Positions 60,198 through 64,000 of a DNA stretch of 64,000 nucleotides are shown piece after piece (within the stretch, counting starts at the first letter, position 1; every line of letters begins with the position of its first letter). Source of the stretch: Muricauda sp. SCSIO 65647 (GTDB lineage: Bacteria > Bacteroidota > Bacteroidia > Flavobacteriales > Flavobacteriaceae); assembly GCF_021534965.1 (NCBI RefSeq), contig NZ_CP091037.1, positions 2,418,501 to 2,482,500 of the forward strand, given 5' to 3'. The notes below the pieces were generated by a model. That model saw nothing but the letters and a program-made list of their open reading frames with translations. It was not told the DNA's origin and ran no database searches. The position numbers were made by a program, and so were the translations under genes.

Positions 60198-62198
60198 ATG
60201 ATACGACACCTGTTCTTTCTTTTTTTGTTCTTCGGATTATCATCACTGCATTCGCAGGTAGATTCATTGCCGAGACCTCAAAAAAGTCAAGATTCCACAT
60301 TGATTTCAAAAAAGGACAAGAAAAAAAAGGGTGAGGCAAGAACCGTTTCCATAAAAGATTATTTGGTCATTTTCCATAATAGGGATACCACCTTTGTAGA
60401 TACCACGCTGACGATACAAAAAGATTACAAGTACAATTTCTTGAGGAGAGATGATTTCGAGCTCATGCCCTTTTCAAACTTGGGCCAACCCTATAACAGT
60501 CTGGCAGAAGAGATGCGAGACAATTGGCTTTACCCCAGAATCGGTGCTACCGCAAAACACTTCAATTATAAAGAGTTCGAAGACGTGTCTTACTACAATG
60601 TTCCCACGCCCATGACCGAGCTCTTTTTCAAGACCACATTGGAGCAGGGTCAATTGTTGGACGCCTTGCTGACACTAAATACTTCAGAACGTTTGAACCT
60701 CTCAGTGTTCCATAGAGGGTTCAGGTCGTTGGGCAAGTATCAGTTCGATCAAGCAGAGTCGAGCAATTTTGTGGCTACATTTAATTATGTGACCAAGAAC
60801 GGCAAGTATCAGGTAAGGGCACATATAGCTGCCCAAAATTTGAATACTGAAGAAAACGGAGGGTTGTCGAATCGTGAACAGTTTGAGTCAGGTAATGAAG
60901 AATTTTTAGATAGGGCGAGGGCCGATGTACTTTTTAGCAGTTCGAGCAATACCCTTGCTGACAATAGGGTCTTGGGCAAACGATATTTTCTCGACCACCA
61001 AATCAATCTTTTTAGGGCATCTAAAGACTCTTTGCAACCAAAAAGCACATTGTCGCTTGGTCATGTCTTTAGCTATGAGACCAGGTTTTATCAGTTTTTA
61101 CAAGACAATGCTGCAGCGGCCTTTGGTACAGATCCGGCACCTTTTGAGGTGCCAATTGATGATAAGGCAAATCTTAAAACCATGTACAATCAAGTTTTTG
61201 CCACGTTCACCAATAAGACCCTGGGTAAGATTACGGCCAGTATCAATCATTACTCGTACGATTATTTTTTCAACAGTATTCTGATCAGGGACGATGGCCA
61301 AATCGATAATAGGTTAAACGGCGAAGAAATCAACTTTGGCGGAAAATATGAAAACACTTTTGGACGAATCTCTGTGAGGGGAGATTTCTCGCTCAATATT
61401 TCCGGTGACCTATCGGGCACGCTGTTAAATGGTCAAGTAGCGTATCAAATCAACGATAACAATAGCGTTTTCGGTTCGATACACGCTTCATCGAAGATGC
61501 CCAATTTCAACACTTTGTTGTTTCAGAGCGATTATCAAAACTTCAATTGGCAGAACAACACTGTTTTTGAAAAAGAAGATGTAAAAAGTATTGCCTTTGG
61601 ATGGAACTCAAAACTACTCGGCACATTGACGGCAAGTTATGATGCAATAGACAATTATACCTACTTCACGTCCACGGCATCAGAAGAAGATATTACCAAT
61701 GGTGAAGAGAGGGCTTTTGTAAGGCCCTTCCAAAGCCAAGGAACCATTGACTATCTAAAAGTGAAATTGGCCAAAGAATTCAGATGGAGAAGATGGGCGC
61801 TCATGAACACGGTCATGTACCAGAATGTTTCACAAGAAGAAAATGTATTGAACGTACCTCAGGTCGTGACTCGAAACACATTATATTTTTCGAAAGATGT
61901 GTTTAAAAAGGCCATGTATTTGCAGACAGGGGTGACCTTAAAATATTTTACCGCCTATAATACCAATGCGTATCATCCTTTGTTGGGTGAATTCTATGTA
62001 CAGAATAGAGAAGAGTTTGGTGGTTTTCCCATGATTGATTTTTTCATCAACGCCAAAATACGACAGACCCGCATCTATTTGAAAGCCGAGCATCTAAATA
62101 CGGTTTGGAGCAAAAGTTATAACTATTATGCTGCTCCCGAATATCCGTATCGTGATTTTGTTATCCGCTTCGGATTGGTGTGGAACTTCTTTTCATAA
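60198..62198 (+). CDS. Putative porin of the Bacteroidota Porin_10 type
   Basis: 666 aa. A signal peptide (RHLFFLFLFFGLSSLHSQ) is followed by a charged linker (SKKDKKKKGEARTVS) and then a long series of amphipathic beta strands ending in the aromatic residue of FGLVWNFF. The conserved start of the barrel part, DDFELMPFSNLGQPYNSL, fits the putative porin family found widely in Bacteroidota. The ATG at 60198 is chosen because it starts the signal and sits just behind a consensus promoter. It probably forms an outer-membrane channel. Confidence 0.87.
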   Translation: MIRHLFFLFLFFGLSSLHSQVDSLPRPQKSQDSTLISKKDKKKKGEARTVSIKDYLVIFHNRDTTFVDTTLTIQKDYKYNFLRRDDFELMPFSNLGQPYNSLAEEMRDNWLYPRIGATAKHFNYKEFEDVSYYNVPTPMTELFFKTTLEQGQLLDALLTLNTSERLNLSVFHRGFRSLGKYQFDQAESSNFVATFNYVTKNGKYQVRAHIAAQNLNTEENGGLSNREQFESGNEEFLDRARADVLFSSSSNTLADNRVLGKRYFLDHQINLFRASKDSLQPKSTLSLGHVFSYETRFYQFLQDNAAAAFGTDPAPFEVPIDDKANLKTMYNQVFATFTNKTLGKITASINHYSYDYFFNSILIRDDGQIDNRLNGEEINFGGKYENTFGRISVRGDFSLNISGDLSGTLLNGQVAYQINDNNSVFGSIHASSKMPNFNTLLFQSDYQNFNWQNNTVFEKEDVKSIAFGWNSKLLGTLTASYDAIDNYTYFTSTASEEDITNGEERAFVRPFQSQGTIDYLKVKLAKEFRWRRWALMNTVMYQNVSQEENVLNVPQVVTRNTLYFSKDVFKKAMYLQTGVTLKYFTAYNTNAYHPLLGEFYVQNREEFGGFPMIDFFINAKIRQTRIYLKAEHLNTVWSKSYNYYAAPEYPYRDFVIRFGLVWNFFS

Positions 62199-62287
62199 AG
62201 TTTTCCCAACCAATTTTCGCAATTCTTTGAAAGAGAAATCTTTAATCAATTGCAATGACAATTTGGTTTATTTTCTCTCTCAACTAT

Positions 62288-62318
62288 TTGTGGGATTAAA
62301 ATAACGTGATTATATTTG
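62288..62318 (+). promoter_or_regulatory. rRNA operon promoter
   Basis: -33 TTG at 62288-62290, 20 nt, -7 TATATTTG at 62311-62318. It is about 175 bp upstream of the 16S 5' end. Confidence 0.75.
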
Positions 62319-62493
62319 CACCCGCTTTGCCGTTATGGCAAGGTGTTTCCCTCGGGATCTTTGTGTTTTTCCGGGGGCATGTTATGTAAAGAAGTTCATG
62401 TACATATTGGGAATACAGACAGCGTAAAGAAAGAGAAGGAACCATTTTGATCGCCGGGTGCTCGGTCGTTTTAGGGGTCTATTTAAAGACAAC
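62319..62493 (+). other. 16S rRNA leader
   Basis: Non-coding transcribed spacer between the promoter and mature 16S. It contains GC-rich hairpin-forming pieces (TTTCCCTCGGG...CCGGGGG) and a purine-rich AAAGAAAGAGAAGGAACC stretch, as in other flavobacterial rRNA leaders. No open reading frame is supported. Confidence 0.65.

Positions 62494-64000
<1,507 letters not shown>

Overview
The window looks like chromosome of a marine-type Flavobacteriaceae (Bacteroidota). The evidence is a flavobacterial 16S rRNA gene at the right end, a type IX secretion (T9SS) C-terminal sorting domain, TonB-dependent receptors, an HmuY lipoprotein, families largely confined to Bacteroidota (DUF6090, DUF4230, DUF5522, DUF6607, Porin_10-type porin), and promoters of the Bacteroidota form (TTG, about 19-21 nt, TAnnTTTG). 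The genus cannot be fixed from sequence alone. No phage, insertion sequence with a transposase, tRNA or CRISPR array was seen.

Layout. 1-9.5 kb: 3' end of alaS, two small envelope-type genes, a Tat-signal DinB-fold protein, an aromatic amino acid hydroxylase, a Trp/Gly-rich DUF4136 lipoprotein, a 53-aa DUF5522 gene with a GTG start, and a four-gene run ending in hemL. 9.5-18.3 kb: Crp-like regulator opposite an alpha/beta hydrolase; NUDIX-type regulator opposite a GH3 beta-glucosidase with two well-placed operators; a VOC/membrane fusion; an AraC-type regulator; a class III nucleotide cyclase. 18.3-25.6 kb: a DUF5367/DUF1772/NmrA-like operon behind an AraC-geometry direct repeat, a repeat-rich intergenic block, an MddA-like methyltransferase, a TPR/HTH sensor-like protein, and an HxlR regulator opposite an oxidoreductase/peroxiredoxin pair.

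25.7-34.3 kb is an iron/heme block: PepSY membrane protein, siderophore-type receptor, Cys-rich small protein, HmuY, HmuR-like receptor, DUF6607, and the stump of an ankyrin-type gene. Two similar 21-bp Fur-like boxes sit in front of the two receptors. 34.3-41 kb: SH3-like, Spy-like and small membrane proteins, a large metzincin-type protease, two paralogous acidic repeat proteins of unknown function, and an LRR protein. 41-47.5 kb: SLC13 permease, VOC protein, lysS (preceded by a 155-bp terminal-inverted-repeat element), thioredoxin-like protein, LuxR-type regulator, a 52-aa Pmp3/YqaE protein and lipB. 47.5-60 kb: two long minus-strand operons of secreted proteins (OmpA, HExxH protein, DUF11; T9SS BNR/thrombospondin-3 protein, FN3 lipoprotein, rnhB, beta-propeller lipoprotein). 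60-64 kb: Porin_10-type porin, then the rRNA promoter, leader and a 16S gene cut by the window end.

The most interesting points are the acidic LGFDT/YLPEGFDP repeat proteins with a shared upstream element; the two regulator/operator architectures (NUDIX-GH3, AraC-DUF5367 operon); the truncated ankyrin gene in the heme locus; and several families of inverted-repeat elements.
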